DNA of 64,000 nt from CAVWUA01 sp963758025 (lineage in GTDB: Bacteria; Planctomycetota; Planctomycetia; Isosphaerales; Isosphaeraceae): assembly GCA_963758025.1 (NCBI GenBank), contig CAVWUA010000001.1, forward strand, positions 62,001 through 126,000. Reading direction: 5' to 3'. Below, piece by piece: positions 25,960 to 37,646 of this stretch. Numbering within the stretch: the first letter of the stretch is position 1; every line of letters begins with the position of its first letter. The notes below the pieces were generated by a model. The model ran no database searches and was not told the DNA's origin. It was given only the letters and a program-made list of their open reading frames with translations. A program made the translations under genes and the position numbers.

Positions 25960-28900
25960 GCACCGAGAAGTATCTCACCTACCGGGGCGACATCAAGGCC
26001 GTGCAGGGCTTTGGGGCCACGCTGGCGTTGACCACGGTCCATCCCGAAGGGCACGCGACGGGGCTTTACCGGCTCGATACGCTGGCGATGGCGATCGACA
26101 CGACGCCGCTCCCGCAAGGCGGCCTGGCCCTGGCCGCGGAGGGGGAAAGGCTCTGGATCGCCGGCAGCGATGGACAGATATTCGAAGGGTTCGATCGCGG
26201 GAGAAACCCTCAAGCCGCTCGGCGCGGCGTTCGCCAGCGCTCCGCTCGCCCTGGCCGTGCTGGCCGAGAGGCGGCTGGCCGTATTGAGTGGGTCGGCGGT
26301 GACGATCCTCTCCACCGACAAGGGTAAGCCGCTCCAGACCCTCGACCTGCCCGAGCCAGGGACTTGCCTCGCGGGCGATCCCTCGGGGCGCTGGCTCGTG
26401 GCGGGGACAGCGAAGGGGACGGTCGCCGTCTTCGAGTGCGAGGACCGGCCCGAGTTCCTGCTCAGCGAATCGTCCCGCCTGCACGAAGGGGCCGTCACGT
26501 CGTTACTGTTCGAGCCAGACGAACTGCGGTTCCTCTCGGCGGGGGCCGATCAGAAAGCTCCTCTCGACGCTCGCCCGGGGCAAGCTGGAGCCCGAGGACC
26601 GGGGCCGCAGTTTCAATCATGGGGATGTCGTCACCGCGATCCTCTGGGGGCCGGGCGACCGGTTCTTCACCGGGAGCCGCGACCGCACGATCAAGAACTG
26701 GCCGCGATCCGGAGGAGCACGACCCGCCACCTTGAAGGACGGCATCGGCAAGGTCGTTGGCCTGGCCTTGGCGTCGATCCACGACCGACCGCACCTCGTC
26801 GCCGCGTGCGAGGACAACACCCTGCGGTTCGTCTCGCTCGACGCCGCCGGCAAGTTCGGCGACGTCACCCACCGCATCCATGGCGCGGACGACTGGGCGG
26901 CTCAGGAACTCGGCCAGTCCGACCCGCACCGCCGAGAGGTCGCCCTGCGGACCCTGGCCGATTTCGCCGATCTGAGTTCCATCACGAAGATCGCCGCGCA
27001 GATCCAGAACGATAGCGATCCCGACCTTCGACAGACTCGCCGCACAATTGCTCGGAGAATCCGCGCATCCTCGCGCCGCGACCTTGCTGGAAAACGGGCT
27101 TGGACATGCCGACGAGGCCGTGCGCGTGACGTCCTTCGAGGGCTTGCGCCGGCATCTCGGCGCGGAGCACCTCCGGCCGCTGGACCTGGCCCTGAAGGCG
27201 GAGAAGGCGGACATCGGTCGGTTGGCCGTGCAGGCTCTGGAGTCGCTCGCGACGCGGGACGATCGGGCACTCTCGCGACTGATCGAGACGCTGGACGCCC
27301 GCCTGCCTGAGGTCCGCCTGGCGGCCTTGATGAGCCTGGAGGGGGTTTACCCGCCGAAGTCGCCCGAGGCCGACCTGATCGCGCTCGGCAAGAATCACGG
27401 TGACGTCCGCCGGCTCGGCCTGATGCGGCTGTTCCAGCGTCAGATGCTGAGCGACTCATCGGTTTCGATGGCCCTGCCCCGCCTGCTGGAGGATATCGAT
27501 GCCGATGTCCGCCGCACGGCGTTCTTGCTCCTGCTGTCCACAAGAGATCGCCTCGTCCAGGCCCTCCGGTCCCGCGATGCCGACCTGAACCGGCAGTTGG
27601 CCGAACTGGAGAGCTCTCCGGCGGAGGACAAGGCGAAAACGCCGAAGGGGAAGAAGGGCCAGCCCGAAGCCGTCGAGCTGGAGCCGGCCGATATCGAGCC
27701 ACTCTTGCAGGCCACGGCGAGCCGCGCACTTGATTCAAGCTTGCGAGGAGCGCACGGCCTGGCCTTGCTCGGCGATCCGCGCGCCTTCGGCCTGCTGCTT
27801 CAACTCAGCCGGGAGGAGAACACCACGGCGAGGGTCGAGGTCTGTCGCGCCCTGGCCGCGCTGGATGACCCGCGGGCGATCAAACGGTTGCGCTCCTTGC
27901 TGTTCGACCCCCAGGCCGAAGTCCGCGACGCGGCGTTCTCGGCCCTGGCGAAGATCCACCAGGACGACCCGTTGCGCGCCGCCGAGTCGGGTCTGAACGC
28001 CACCTTTGAGGACGTCCGGCGCCGGGGTTTGCAGCTTCTTGTCGGCCAGATCCGCAAGCACCCGCCCAAAGGTCCGGATGATCCCTCCTGGCCTTTGCTC
28101 GTCCGCTCGCTCAACGATGGTTTCGAGGCGGTACGCACCGAGGCATTCAAGGCCGCCCTGAACCTGCAACTGGCCGGAGGCGGACCGGGAACGCTCCGGT
28201 TCGCGCTCCAGAGCATCCACGCCGATATCCGCCGTGAGGTTCTGACCGAGATCATGGCCCAGGTCGGCCAGCCCTGGGTGTGGGAACTCCTGCTGGAGTT
28301 CTACAATGACCCCGATCCGACCTTGCGCGCTGACGCATTCACCTTCGCCAACAAGAAGACCAAGGGCCTGGAATTTCTCGATGCGGGCCTCGCCTCGCGT
28401 TATGCCGATCTGCGGCGGCAGACGGTCGTTGCGCTGGTCAAGAAGCACACCGCCGCCGCGCAGGCCCTGCTGGTCAAGGCGCTCGATGACGAAGATCGCG
28501 ACGTGCGGCTCGCCGCCCTGGACTCGCTCGTTGGCGACGACGCCCGCCCAGCCCTGGCGCGGGCGATCGACAGCCCCCACGACGACGTTCGCCTGCGCGC
28601 CGCGAAGGCCCTGGCCCGGCATGGCGACCCGTCGGCGCGTCCTCCCCTGCTCTCCCTCGCCGGCGCCGGAACCGACCGAGCCGGAGCGCCGCCCGGAGTG
28701 GGTTCGGCTGGTTGCCTCGGCGCTCGACGGCCTCGGCGTGCTGGGCGACCCGGCCGCCTTGACGACCATCATCCCACTGCTGGATAGCCCCGACGACGAG
28801 ATTCGCAAACAGGCCGTGCGGGCCTGCGTCTGGGTCTCCCGGCCCGACACGCGGGAGACGCTCCGTCAGTCGCTCCAGCACGCCGATCCGCACGTCCGTT

Positions 28901-31900
28901 TCCTAGCCGCGCTCGGCCTGGCCTACCAGGGAGACGATTCGGTGGCCCCCCTGCTCTTCTCCAAGGAGGCGAGCAAGATCCTGAGCGTCAACGAACGTCT
29001 CGCGGTGGGGTTGACGCTGGGGACTATCGGGGAGGATCAACTCGTCGCCTTCCTCGACCACGAGCAGGAGCCGGCGCGGGCAAGGGCCTTGTTGCTCTTG
29101 CTCCTCCTGGAATGGAAATCGCCCCAGGGCGACGTGGCGAGGCTGCTCGCCTGTCTCTCCAGCCGCATGCCCCGCGTCCGGCTGACGGCCGCTCAGGCCC
29201 TGGAATGCGTGGCCGACCCGACCGCGTTCGCCCGGTTCGTGCAAGACCAGGTCAACGACCGGGAAGACGACCCTGCCTGGACGATCGCGCCGCAGACCCT
29301 GGACGACTTCGCCGAACTGCTCGTCCATGCCGACCCCCTCATGCGTGCCCGCGCCGCGCGTCTCTTGCGATCCCTCGAAGACGCAAAACAGGACGCCTGG
29401 GACCTGGCCTGGTCGGTCTTCGCGGAACGGTTCGCCGCGGAGATCGCCGCGCTGCGGGAACAGGCGAAGCGCCGTGAACCGATTCCACCACGATCGAGCG
29501 TCGAGGAACTCCGCGAAATCGCCTTCGGCGCCTACGTGGGGCTTGTCCGCGAGCAGGGCGGCACAACGCGGAAGACCCCCGATCCGCGAATCATCCGCGT
29601 GCGACAGACCGCCTTGAACCGGATTCTCTCCCTCGCCCAGGGCGAACCTCAGTTCGCGGAGGCGGCCCGCCCGGTGCTTGTTCAGTCGCTCGGCGATCCG
29701 TATCAAGCCGTGCGATTGCTGGCTTTCGAGCACCTTCAAACGCTGGGCATCGACCACTCGGCGCTCGCGGCGGAAGCTCTGGCCAGCGGGCAGACCGATC
29801 TGGGGGTCAAGGGGCTGGAACTCCTCACCGCCGGGGCCTCCAGCACGGAAGGGCAGGCGATCCTCGAACGGGTCATGCTCTCCCGCAAGGACGACCTGGC
29901 GATCGAGGCCGCCAAGCTCCTGAAAGCCGGCCGCGATGCCGTGACCGTGGCGGCCTCGGCGCTGGAGGCGTCGTACGTACCGCTCCGCAGGCTGGCCGTC
30001 TCTTGGCTGGCCGCAGAGTACGATAAGGCTCCCGCCGCCGCGGACGCGTTGCGTCAGGCTCTCTCCTCTCGCTACCAGGCCGTGCGTGAGGCGGCCGCAC
30101 TCGAACTGGCGAACAAGAAGGACAAGTCGGCCTTCGATGCGCTCGTGACACTTCTGAGAGTCGCCTCGGAAGCCAACCGTCAGCGTACGTTCCTCGCCGC
30201 ACTCGTCGCCCTCGGCGACCCCCGCGCTCCAGACGCCTTCCTCGACCGGATCGAGAACGATCCAGGCGGAACGGCCCTGTCCAACGAGCTGATCAAGGCG
30301 GCGGGCCAGTTCCGCCGACCTGAGAACGCGGAACGGCTCCTGGCGATCCTCGAACGGGATAAGAAGTACCGAGACGCCGCCACCGTGGCCCTGCTCACGA
30401 TCAGCGGCCACGACCAACCTGAGACGGAAGACGACGAGGGGGAACCCTTGGCGACGGTCCGTCCCGAAGATCAGTTCCCGCGCCACGACGACGTGCTCGC
30501 CCGCCTCATGGATCGGCTCTTTTCGCTGGGCGAGGCACGACTGCTGGTGGGGCTTGTGCCGGCGGCTCGCCGGGCGGAAGGCTCACAGGTCGATCCGGTT
30601 CTCTCCCTGCTGACGGCGCACCCGGAGGATCGCATCCGACGCGACGCGATCGAGGCCGTTGGCTGGCGGCTCCGCAAGCGTGGAGGCCCGGCCGATCCGT
30701 TGCTCAAGGCCCTCTCGCACAAGGACCCGATCAGCCAGTTTCTCGCGGCGGAGGCCCTGGCACGCGCCGGTCGTGGCGAGGGGCTGAACGTGCTCCTGGC
30801 CAGTATCGACTTCGTCAGCGACCTCGTTTTGCGCGAACGCGCGGTGAGCGCTCTCGGCGAGCTGGCCGATGAACGGGCGCTCGACACACTCCTGAAGCTC
30901 GCAGCCGAGGAGGGGCACGCCTTGCAGGATGCGGCGGCCGAGGCAATCGGCCACCTGGGCCGATCCGACAAGGCGGGGGAAATCTTCCGGCTCCTGGAAC
31001 GCCACGCAAGGAGCGACGGCAGCATCGCGGAGACCGCATTAAGAGGACTTCGTTGGCTGAACACGGCCGATGCCTGGAAATTGATCCGTCGCCGCGCCGC
31101 CGAGCCTGAGTTCTCGTACCAGGAGACCACTTGGGAGCTGCTCGGATACAACGACGATCCAGCTACGCGTGACCTCCTCCGTCGCTTGCTGTCGAGCATC
31201 GCGTCATGGGTCGACGTCGAAGAACTCATGACCAGCGCCCGGCGATTGTGGGGCCGGGATTCTCTCGAACCGGATTACGCCCTGCTGCAAAATCCCTCGA
31301 TCTCGTATGCGGATGAGTTCGAAGAATCCCTGAAACGCATCTGTCGCCAGGGGGAACCGCGCCGGATTTTCGAGATTGTCTCCTCCTGCGTGCCGGACAT
31401 TCGCGAGACGCTGGCAGTCGCCCTCCTCAATCGGCCGGAACTTCCTTTGAACGAGGCGAGGGAGGCCCTCAAAGGCAACGAGGAGCCCGCCGTGACGCTC
31501 GCCGCGTGGATCGTCGGACGTGCCGGGCCGTCCGCCAAGGTTTCCAAGACGGAGATGGAGACGATCCTCCAACGCTGGCGCGACGTGTGGGAGGAACGCC
31601 GACAGAACCGGAACCGCGCGCGGGTCGAGATCGATGATGATCTGGAGAGCGACGACACGGACGGCGAACGCGCTCCGGGCACGTTGCCACCGGTCCTGGA
31701 GGTTCTGATCTATGCGGCGGGACGGCTCGGACTGGCTCAAGACCAGCTCCGTGAGCTGGCAACCAGCCACTCCGATGACCCGCTCTTTCAGCCCATCCGG
31801 CGGCGGGCGATCCTGGAATTGACCGAGGGCAAGAGCACCCCCGAGGCCATCGCCACGCTCGAAGCGGCCGCGCGGAGTAATGATCCGTGGGCACGAGCCA

Positions 31901-32328
31901 CGGCCGCGGGTGCCCTCGGTCGCTCGTCCTCCCGAGACGTTCCCGCAGTCGCCGAGCGGCTGCTGTCCGACCGGGTGAGCTTCGAGCGGCTGGCCCGTCG
32001 CGCGCCGGAGGGGCTTGATCCTGTTGTGACGCAGGCTGTCCGTCAGTTGCATTACCAGGGGGTCGCCCTGCCCCACGTCGTCGCGAGGGGAGACATCGAG
32101 ACGCTTGGGGCCGTCGCCGAGGACCGCACCTTGCCCGAAGCGACGCGCCTGGGGGCCATCGAGGGCCTGGCGAAGCTGGCGAGCGAGGCCGCCGAACAGC
32201 GGCTCCGACAGATCGGCCTGGCTCAGGAGGACGATGAAGAGCTGCGTAAGGCGGCCTGGCGCGGCTTGCGACGCTCGAAACGGTCGCGCCGGCAAGGAAC
32301 CGCGCCTGGAGCCGAGGTGAGACGATGA
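25956..32328 (+). CDS. Giant WD40-HEAT repeat protein of the retron operon, four apparent indels
   Basis: The GTG start overlaps the previous stop. The reconstructed product is about 2,120 residues. The first 330 or so form a WD40-like propeller (PSGRWLVAGTAKGTVAVFEC, WGPGDRFFTGSRDRTIKNW, and DNTLRFVSLD). The rest is a long run of HEAT repeats of about 35 residues with recurrent DVRLAALDSL-type helices (DPRAIKRLRSL, ADVRRTAFLLLL, EDRIRRDAIEAVGW and others). Frame changes occur near 26191, 26556, 27033 and 28660. At 26191, 26556 and 27033 deleting one base restores a continuous repeat, and 26556 lies in an A-run. I therefore read one intact gene. The 3' end overlaps the SWIM gene by ATGA. Such solenoids bind proteins or nucleic acid. 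No catalytic motif is visible. Confidence 0.7.
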
Positions 32329-34199
32329 CCGACCAAGACGACGCCCCACCTCCCGACTCGGCTGAGCCGGCGGGTGCCGATCATACCGACGTCGAACTCC
32401 GTTATGCCGGTCCCAGCGGGCTGGAAACGTCCGAGGAAACCGCGCGGCTGACCCTGGCGGGAAACCTGCGCCGCGACCCGATCCGCCTGGAGGCGACGAT
32501 CAAGGAACCGCTCCGGTTCCGCGAGGCCATGTCGGCCCTGTACGCCGTTGTCGGCAGCGATTACCGCTACGTGCCCAAGGACCGCACGGCCTACCTGGCC
32601 TATCAGCGCATGCGTCGCGAGGCGGCCAATGTCGGGACTTGGCAGGCGCAGCAGGCCTATTTCTCGTGGCTCTTGCGCAACGATCCCACCGCCTTTCTGA
32701 TCCTCGACCCGGTCATCAGCGTCCATCCCGATCAGGTCTTCTTCGAGGTCTTCAGCAAGGACGAAGGGACCTACGCCAAGCTCGGCATCGACCGCGATGC
32801 TTTTGAATTCGCGAGCGAACCGACCTGCGGCACGACGAACATCGACTTCAGCCAGGCGCTCTACGCGAGCCTCCAGCAGATGCGGAGCTACCGCGAGACG
32901 CGCCTGAGCATCGGTCGTGAAGGGGTCGCGCTGGCCTCGGGCGGCGCGGCGGAGGTCCTGGAAAAGCATATCCGGGTTCCCGACTCCTGGCTCCGCGGGT
33001 TCCTCCAGGTGCAATCGGCGGCCACCCTGCCCCGCACGACCTTCCACCTGAACCCGATGGACCTGTACAACGCGCTGCGTTACCTCCGGCTGCACGGCGA
33101 CCGCAAGGGCCAGCGCCGGGGCCTGCGTGTGGAACTGGTCCCCGGCGAGCCGCCGAGGCTGGTTCTGGAGCCCTGGGAAGTCGTCATCACCTCGACCGGC
33201 GAGCCGTACAACGGGAAGACCCCCCGGCTGGTGCGCGTCTGGGGGCGGCGCCGGCTGTTCCTGCTGCGGCGGTTCCTGCCGTTCGTCGAGGGGGTGGACG
33301 TGCATCTGCTCGGGAGCGGATTGCCGAGCTTCTGGGTCCTCCGCGCCTCGGACATGTCGTTAACTCTGGGCCTGACCGGCTTCACGGCGGCGAACTGGTC
33401 GCAGGCCGTCAGCTTCGACCTGCTCCTGCCTCGCAAGACGGGAACGACCGAGCCGCTGGAAACCGTGCTCCGTCACCTCGATCAGACGTGGTCGGCCGGC
33501 GCGGGCGAACTGGCCAAGGCCACCGGCTTGAAGTGGCCCGCCTTGCTGGAGGCCCTTCAACTGGGCTGCCAGCAAGGGAAGATCATGTACGACCTGGCGG
33601 CCGACGTGTACCGGCTCCGCCCGTTGACCGACGCCCCGCTCGACCTGGCCCGCCTCGAATTCCGCAACGCGAGGGAGCGAATCGCTCACGACCTGCTGGT
33701 CCGCCGAGGCGCGGTGGCGATCGTCTCGGAGAACCGCATTCCCGGCTCTGGCCTGGAACTGACCGGCAAGGTGGTCGTCGAGGAAGATCGGCGCGAGTAC
33801 CGGCCGCAGATGCTCCTGGCCGACGAGGGGCAGGTCAACCGCGCCGAGTGCACCTGTCCAACCTTCCGCAAACAGGGCTTGAAGTCCGGCCCTTGCGTTC
33901 ACCTGATCGCGCTCCGCCTGGCCTATGCCCAGCAGGAAGCGCAGCGGCTCCAAGGATTGGAGCCCCGGCAGACGATCACCGTCGAGACCCGCCTCTTCAG
34001 CAAGCGTGATCCGGCGGGCGAGCACGTGTATCAGGTCTCGCTGGAACGGCAGCGGTTGAAGGTCCGCTGGGGGCTCGCGGGAACCCCTTTGCGGTTGCAG
34101 ACGTTGACATTCAATTCCCTGGACGACGCCCGTGAGGCATACCTCGCCCGGCTCGCCGAGCTGGACGCCCGCGGCTTCCTCGACGCGACGGCAGGCTGA
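32325..34199 (+). CDS. Winged-helix/SWIM/WGR protein of the retron operon
   Basis: 624 residues, intact. The first 370 have no recognised family. Residues about 376-430 look like a winged helix (ELAKATGLKWPALLEALQLG, then GKIMYDLAADVYRL). A SWIM zinc finger follows, with ligands C509, C511, C524 and H526 in ECTCP...GPCVHLIALRLA. The C-terminal 55 residues (569-622) have the WGR pattern: VYQVSLERQRLKVRWG, and SLDDAREAYLARLAELDARG. SWIM and WGR domains bind DNA or its ends and occur in SWI2/SNF2 and PARP proteins. Inference: it senses or binds msDNA or viral DNA. It matches the winged-helix SWIM protein I recall from type XIII retrons. It starts with a 4-bp overlap and ends 12 bp before the RT. 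Confidence 0.78.
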   Translation: MTDQDDAPPPDSAEPAGADHTDVELRYAGPSGLETSEETARLTLAGNLRRDPIRLEATIKEPLRFREAMSALYAVVGSDYRYVPKDRTAYLAYQRMRREAANVGTWQAQQAYFSWLLRNDPTAFLILDPVISVHPDQVFFEVFSKDEGTYAKLGIDRDAFEFASEPTCGTTNIDFSQALYASLQQMRSYRETRLSIGREGVALASGGAAEVLEKHIRVPDSWLRGFLQVQSAATLPRTTFHLNPMDLYNALRYLRLHGDRKGQRRGLRVELVPGEPPRLVLEPWEVVITSTGEPYNGKTPRLVRVWGRRRLFLLRRFLPFVEGVDVHLLGSGLPSFWVLRASDMSLTLGLTGFTAANWSQAVSFDLLLPRKTGTTEPLETVLRHLDQTWSAGAGELAKATGLKWPALLEALQLGCQQGKIMYDLAADVYRLRPLTDAPLDLARLEFRNARERIAHDLLVRRGAVAIVSENRIPGSGLELTGKVVVEEDRREYRPQMLLADEGQVNRAECTCPTFRKQGLKSGPCVHLIALRLAYAQQEAQRLQGLEPRQTITVETRLFSKRDPAGEHVYQVSLERQRLKVRWGLAGTPLRLQTLTFNSLDDAREAYLARLAELDARGFLDATAG

Positions 34200-34211
34200 G
34201 GTTCACCGAGC

Positions 34212-35531
34212 ATGGCCAAGAGATCGGACCCCTCCACCCTCTGGCGAGCGATCGTGCAGGCCGGGGGAATCCCGGCCTACGTCAATACGCAGCTCGCCGA
34301 GCGCGGCTACCTCGTCACGAGGCGCGAGACGGACGGCATGTCCGACCGCGAGCGCGAGGAGTACAAGAAGTCCCTCCGTGTCGAGGCCGAGGAGAAACGC
34401 AAGCTCCGGCGCGAGGCCTGGCAGGCGTACAAGGCCACGCACATCGTTCACCTCGGCGAGACCGTCTTCTGGACCGACGCGACCGGCCCGGACAGGTGGG
34501 ACCTGCCCCACGCCGAGGAACGGGCCGCGGAGAACGACTTGCCGCCACTCGACACGCCGCAACAACTGGCCGAGGCTCTCGGGTGGACCATCGCGGAGCT
34601 GCGCTGGCTGGCTTTTCATCGTGAGGCCGCCACGATGGTCCACTACCGGCGGTTCACGATCCCCAAGCGCGACGGCAACGAACGCGCCATCTGGGCTCCC
34701 TTGCCGAAGCTCAAGGAGGGGCAGCGATGGATCTTGCGGAACATCGTCGAGAAGCTGATCGTCCACGGCGCGGCCCATGGGTTCCTCCCGGGCCGGTCGA
34801 TCCTCAGCAACGCGGACGTCCACACCGGCGCGAAGATCCTCGTGCAGATGGACATCAAGGACTTCTTCCCGACCGTCACGCTGCCGAGGGTCAAGGGGAT
34901 CTTCCGCAAGGCGGGCTATCGCGAGCAGGTGGCGACGCTCCTGGCACTCTTGTGCACGGAATCGCCCCGCGAGATCGTTGAGCAGGACGGCAAGACGTAC
35001 TACGTGGCGCTCGGCCCGCGCTGCTTGCCGCAAGGGGCTCCCACGAGCCCGGCCTTGACGAACACGCTCTGCCTGCGGCTCGACCAGCGACTGAGCGGGC
35101 TGGCCCGGCGCCTCGGCTGGCGTTACACGCGCTACGCCGACGACATGACGTTCAGCCTGCCGACCGACCACGCCGGAGCGCCCCGGCTCGGCACGCTGCT
35201 CGGCTCGGTGACGCGGATCGTCCAGGACGAAGGGTTCGAGGTGCATCCCCGCAAGACCCGTATCGCCCGGGTGGGCGGCCGGCAGACCGTCACCGGCCTG
35301 GTCGTCAACGGCGACGATCCCCCTCGGGTGCCCCGTAAGCTCCGCCGAGAGATCCGCGCGGCCATCCACAACCTCAAGACCGGCAAGGCATGCGCGGACG
35401 CGGATTCCCCCGCGCAACTGGAAGGCTACGCCGCGTACATCGCCATGACCGATCCCGAGCTTGGGGACAAACTCCGCGAGGCGCTCGGGGTTGTCTCAAC
35501 ACCAACGAGCGATCCCAGCGAGTCGCCGTGA
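34212..35531 (+). CDS. Retron-type reverse transcriptase
   Basis: 439 residues. The RT core begins near residue 145 (FTIPKRDGNERAIWAP) and has LVQMDIKDFFPTV (motif A aspartate 214), QGAPTSPALTN (motif B) and YTRYADDMTFS (catalytic aspartates 310 and 311). Two retron signatures are present: NADVH at 200-204 (NAxxH) before motif A, and VTG at 360-362 after the palm, in the region used to recognise the RNA. The N-terminal 140 residues are a charged helical extension (DREREEYKKSLRVEAEEKRK). No maturase, endonuclease or group II intron RNA is seen, so this is not a group II intron RT. It is the last gene of the operon and converges with the sulfatase 13 bp away. Confidence 0.92.
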   Translation: MAKRSDPSTLWRAIVQAGGIPAYVNTQLAERGYLVTRRETDGMSDREREEYKKSLRVEAEEKRKLRREAWQAYKATHIVHLGETVFWTDATGPDRWDLPHAEERAAENDLPPLDTPQQLAEALGWTIAELRWLAFHREAATMVHYRRFTIPKRDGNERAIWAPLPKLKEGQRWILRNIVEKLIVHGAAHGFLPGRSILSNADVHTGAKILVQMDIKDFFPTVTLPRVKGIFRKAGYREQVATLLALLCTESPREIVEQDGKTYYVALGPRCLPQGAPTSPALTNTLCLRLDQRLSGLARRLGWRYTRYADDMTFSLPTDHAGAPRLGTLLGSVTRIVQDEGFEVHPRKTRIARVGGRQTVTGLVVNGDDPPRVPRKLRREIRAAIHNLKTGKACADADSPAQLEGYAAYIAMTDPELGDKLREALGVVSTPTSDPSESP

Positions 35532-35544
35532 ACGGGACGGACCG

Positions 35545-37280
35545 CTATTGATCCGCAACGCGGCGATACGGCGGCTTCCAGACCCACGGCAGCACGTGGG
35601 CTCGCTCCGCCCAGACTTCCCACGCCTCGCGAAGCTTCGCGACCTTCTCGGGATAGGTCGCGGCGAGGTCGTTGGCTTCCACGCGATCGGCCGCAATGTC
35701 GTAGAGTTCCCAGCCGCCTCCAGGCCCCTTGGCAACCAGTTTCCAGTCACCGACCCGGATGGCCCGGTTCCCTTCGTGTTCCCAGTAGATCGCCTCACGT
35801 TCGATCGACCCGTTCGCGAATGCCGGCACGAGGCTCTTGCCTTCCAGCGGTGTGATCGACACGCCATCCACCTCGGCCGGATAGGTCGCCCCGGCCACAT
35901 CGACGCACGTGGCCATGATGTCGATCAGGTGCCCGGGTTGCGTGCGGAGTTCCCCCGCGCCTCGATCCCGCTCGGCCAGTGCGCGATCAGGGGGGTGCTG
36001 ATCCCCCCTTCGTGGACCCAGTGCTTGTACTCCCGGAACGGTGTGTTGCTCACGTTCGCCCACCCACGACCGTAGGCGACATACGTGTCATACGGCCCAG
36101 GGACCACGTTCGGCCCCTGGCGGACCGGATAGCCATCCCGCGTCTGCGGTGGGACGAGGCCGTTCGGTAATGCCTCGGGCGGAATGGAAGGCAAGGTCGG
36201 ATGGTCCGGACGCGGGCCATCCACACGGTTCTTCACCAGATGGCGCCCCTGGTTCTCCGCGCAACCACCGTTGTCCTGAAGGAAGAAGAGAAGCGTGTTC
36301 TCGAACTGGCCGGTCCGTTTCAGCTCGGCGACGAGTTTGCCGATCCCTCGATCCATCCGATCGACCATCGCCGCGTACACTTCCATGCACGCGATTTCCC
36401 GCTCCTTGTTAGCCACACCGGCCCATTCCTCGTCCTCGGGGGTCATACCCTGCGAGGGGTCGATGAGTCCCAGCGCGGCCGACTTCTTGAGCCGGGCCTT
36501 GCGGATGGGGTCGTAGCCGTCGTCGTACATCCCCTTGTATCGGGCGATGTCCTCCGGAAGCGCGTGCATTGGCCAGTGCGCGGACGTGTAGGCGACGTAC
36601 AGGAAAAACGGCTGGTCCGGTTGATTCTCCGCGTGATCCCCCACGAACCGGACGGCGTGGTCGGAGATCGCATCGGTGAAGTAGTAGGTCTCCGGCGTGT
36701 AGAGCGGATCGGCGTAGGGGGAGATCAGGTCGTTGTCGCGGGCCAGGGTGAAGGGATCGTAAAAGCTCCCGCCGCCACTGACCATGCCGTAGAACCGCTC
36801 GAAGCCGCGCTGCAAGGGCCAGTTGTGCTTCGGTCCGTCCTGGGCGATGTGCCGTGTTACGTGCCATTTGCCGGCCATGTAGGTCCGGTATCCGCTCGAC
36901 TTCAAGACCTCGGCGATGGTGCGGCAGTTCCGGTTCAGGTCGCCGCGATAGCCGGGGAATTCCGGCCCGCGATCCTCCATCATGTGCCCGACTCCGGCCT
37001 GATGGGGATAGAGACCGGTCAGCAAGCTGGCCCGGGTTGGGCAGCAACGCCCTGTATTGTAGAACTGCGTGAACCGCACGCCGTTGGCGGCCAGGGAATC
37101 GAGCGTCGGCGTGTGGATCTCGCCGCCGTAGCAACCGATGTCCGAGAAGCCCATATCGTCGGACATGATGAGGACGATGTTCGGCCGCTCCGCCGCGATC
37201 GCGCCTCGTATCCCGAAACCGAGGACCAGAATCGTCAGACCGAGACGCACGCTGGTACGGAAAGTCGAGGCTGGAATCAT
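35545..37280 (-). CDS. Secreted type I sulfatase (arylsulfatase), one frameshift
   Basis: About 578 residues from ATG 37280, which has AAGGAG eight bases upstream. A signal peptide is visible (LTILVLGFGIRGAIAA). The sulfatase core starts RPNIVLIMSDDMG, with the metal-binding DD. The formylglycine site is GRCCPTRASLLTG, so it needs conversion by an FGE-type enzyme. GKWHVT is also conserved. The C-terminal subdomain continues in another frame after about 35950 (EARG then ELRTQPGHLIDIMATC), where one G is missing from a run of five. It should release sulfate from polysaccharides or other esters outside the cytoplasm. The substrate cannot be inferred. It converges with the retron operon. Confidence 0.9.
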
Positions 37281-37340
37281 GGTGCTTGCTCCTTCCCGCC
37301 CGATGAAAGCCGGATCAGATGGCCTCTCGGGCATCCGATG

Positions 37341-37595
37341 TCAGGCGGCTTGCTTCTTTCGGCTGACCAGTTGCGCGATCTCGGCGATGCTATCCAGATG
37401 ATCGACCCCCGCCTCGTGGGCTTCGAGCGTCACGCCGAACTGCTCTTCCAGGAAGACGACAAGCTTCAGCGTGCTGATCGAGTCGAGGATGCCTCCCGTG
37501 ATGAGCGGCGTCTGGTCGGTCAGTTCCGACGGGTCCTCGCCCGGCAGGAACTCGCGGAGAATGTAATCGTGCACGGTCGTCTTGATCGCGTCCAT
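37341..37595 (-). CDS. Acyl carrier protein
   Basis: 84 residues. The phosphopantetheine attachment serine is in GGILDSISTLKLVVFLEE (DSI in place of the usual DSL). Acidic helices flank it, as in ACPs of fatty acid or polyketide type. The neighbour is a phosphodiesterase of the AP superfamily and not a fatty acid synthase gene, so it is probably a dedicated carrier for a small, unknown pathway. The usual fatty acid ACP is likely elsewhere in the genome. Confidence 0.85.
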   Translation of the reverse strand: MDAIKTTVHDYILREFLPGEDPSELTDQTPLITGGILDSISTLKLVVFLEEQFGVTLEAHEAGVDHLDSIAEIAQLVSRKKQAA

Positions 37596-37646
37596 GGGGG
37601 CCTCCCTGCTTTTCCGAAATAAATCAAAGGGATTTGGTGATGATTC

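Noticed and set aside
25956..32328. Separate small genes in the WD40-HEAT region
   Set aside because: Repeats run on across the frame switches, so one gene with indels explains the region better.
34212..35531. Group II intron reverse transcriptase
   Set aside because: No maturase or endonuclease part and no domain V-like RNA, while retron NAxxH and VTG motifs are present.
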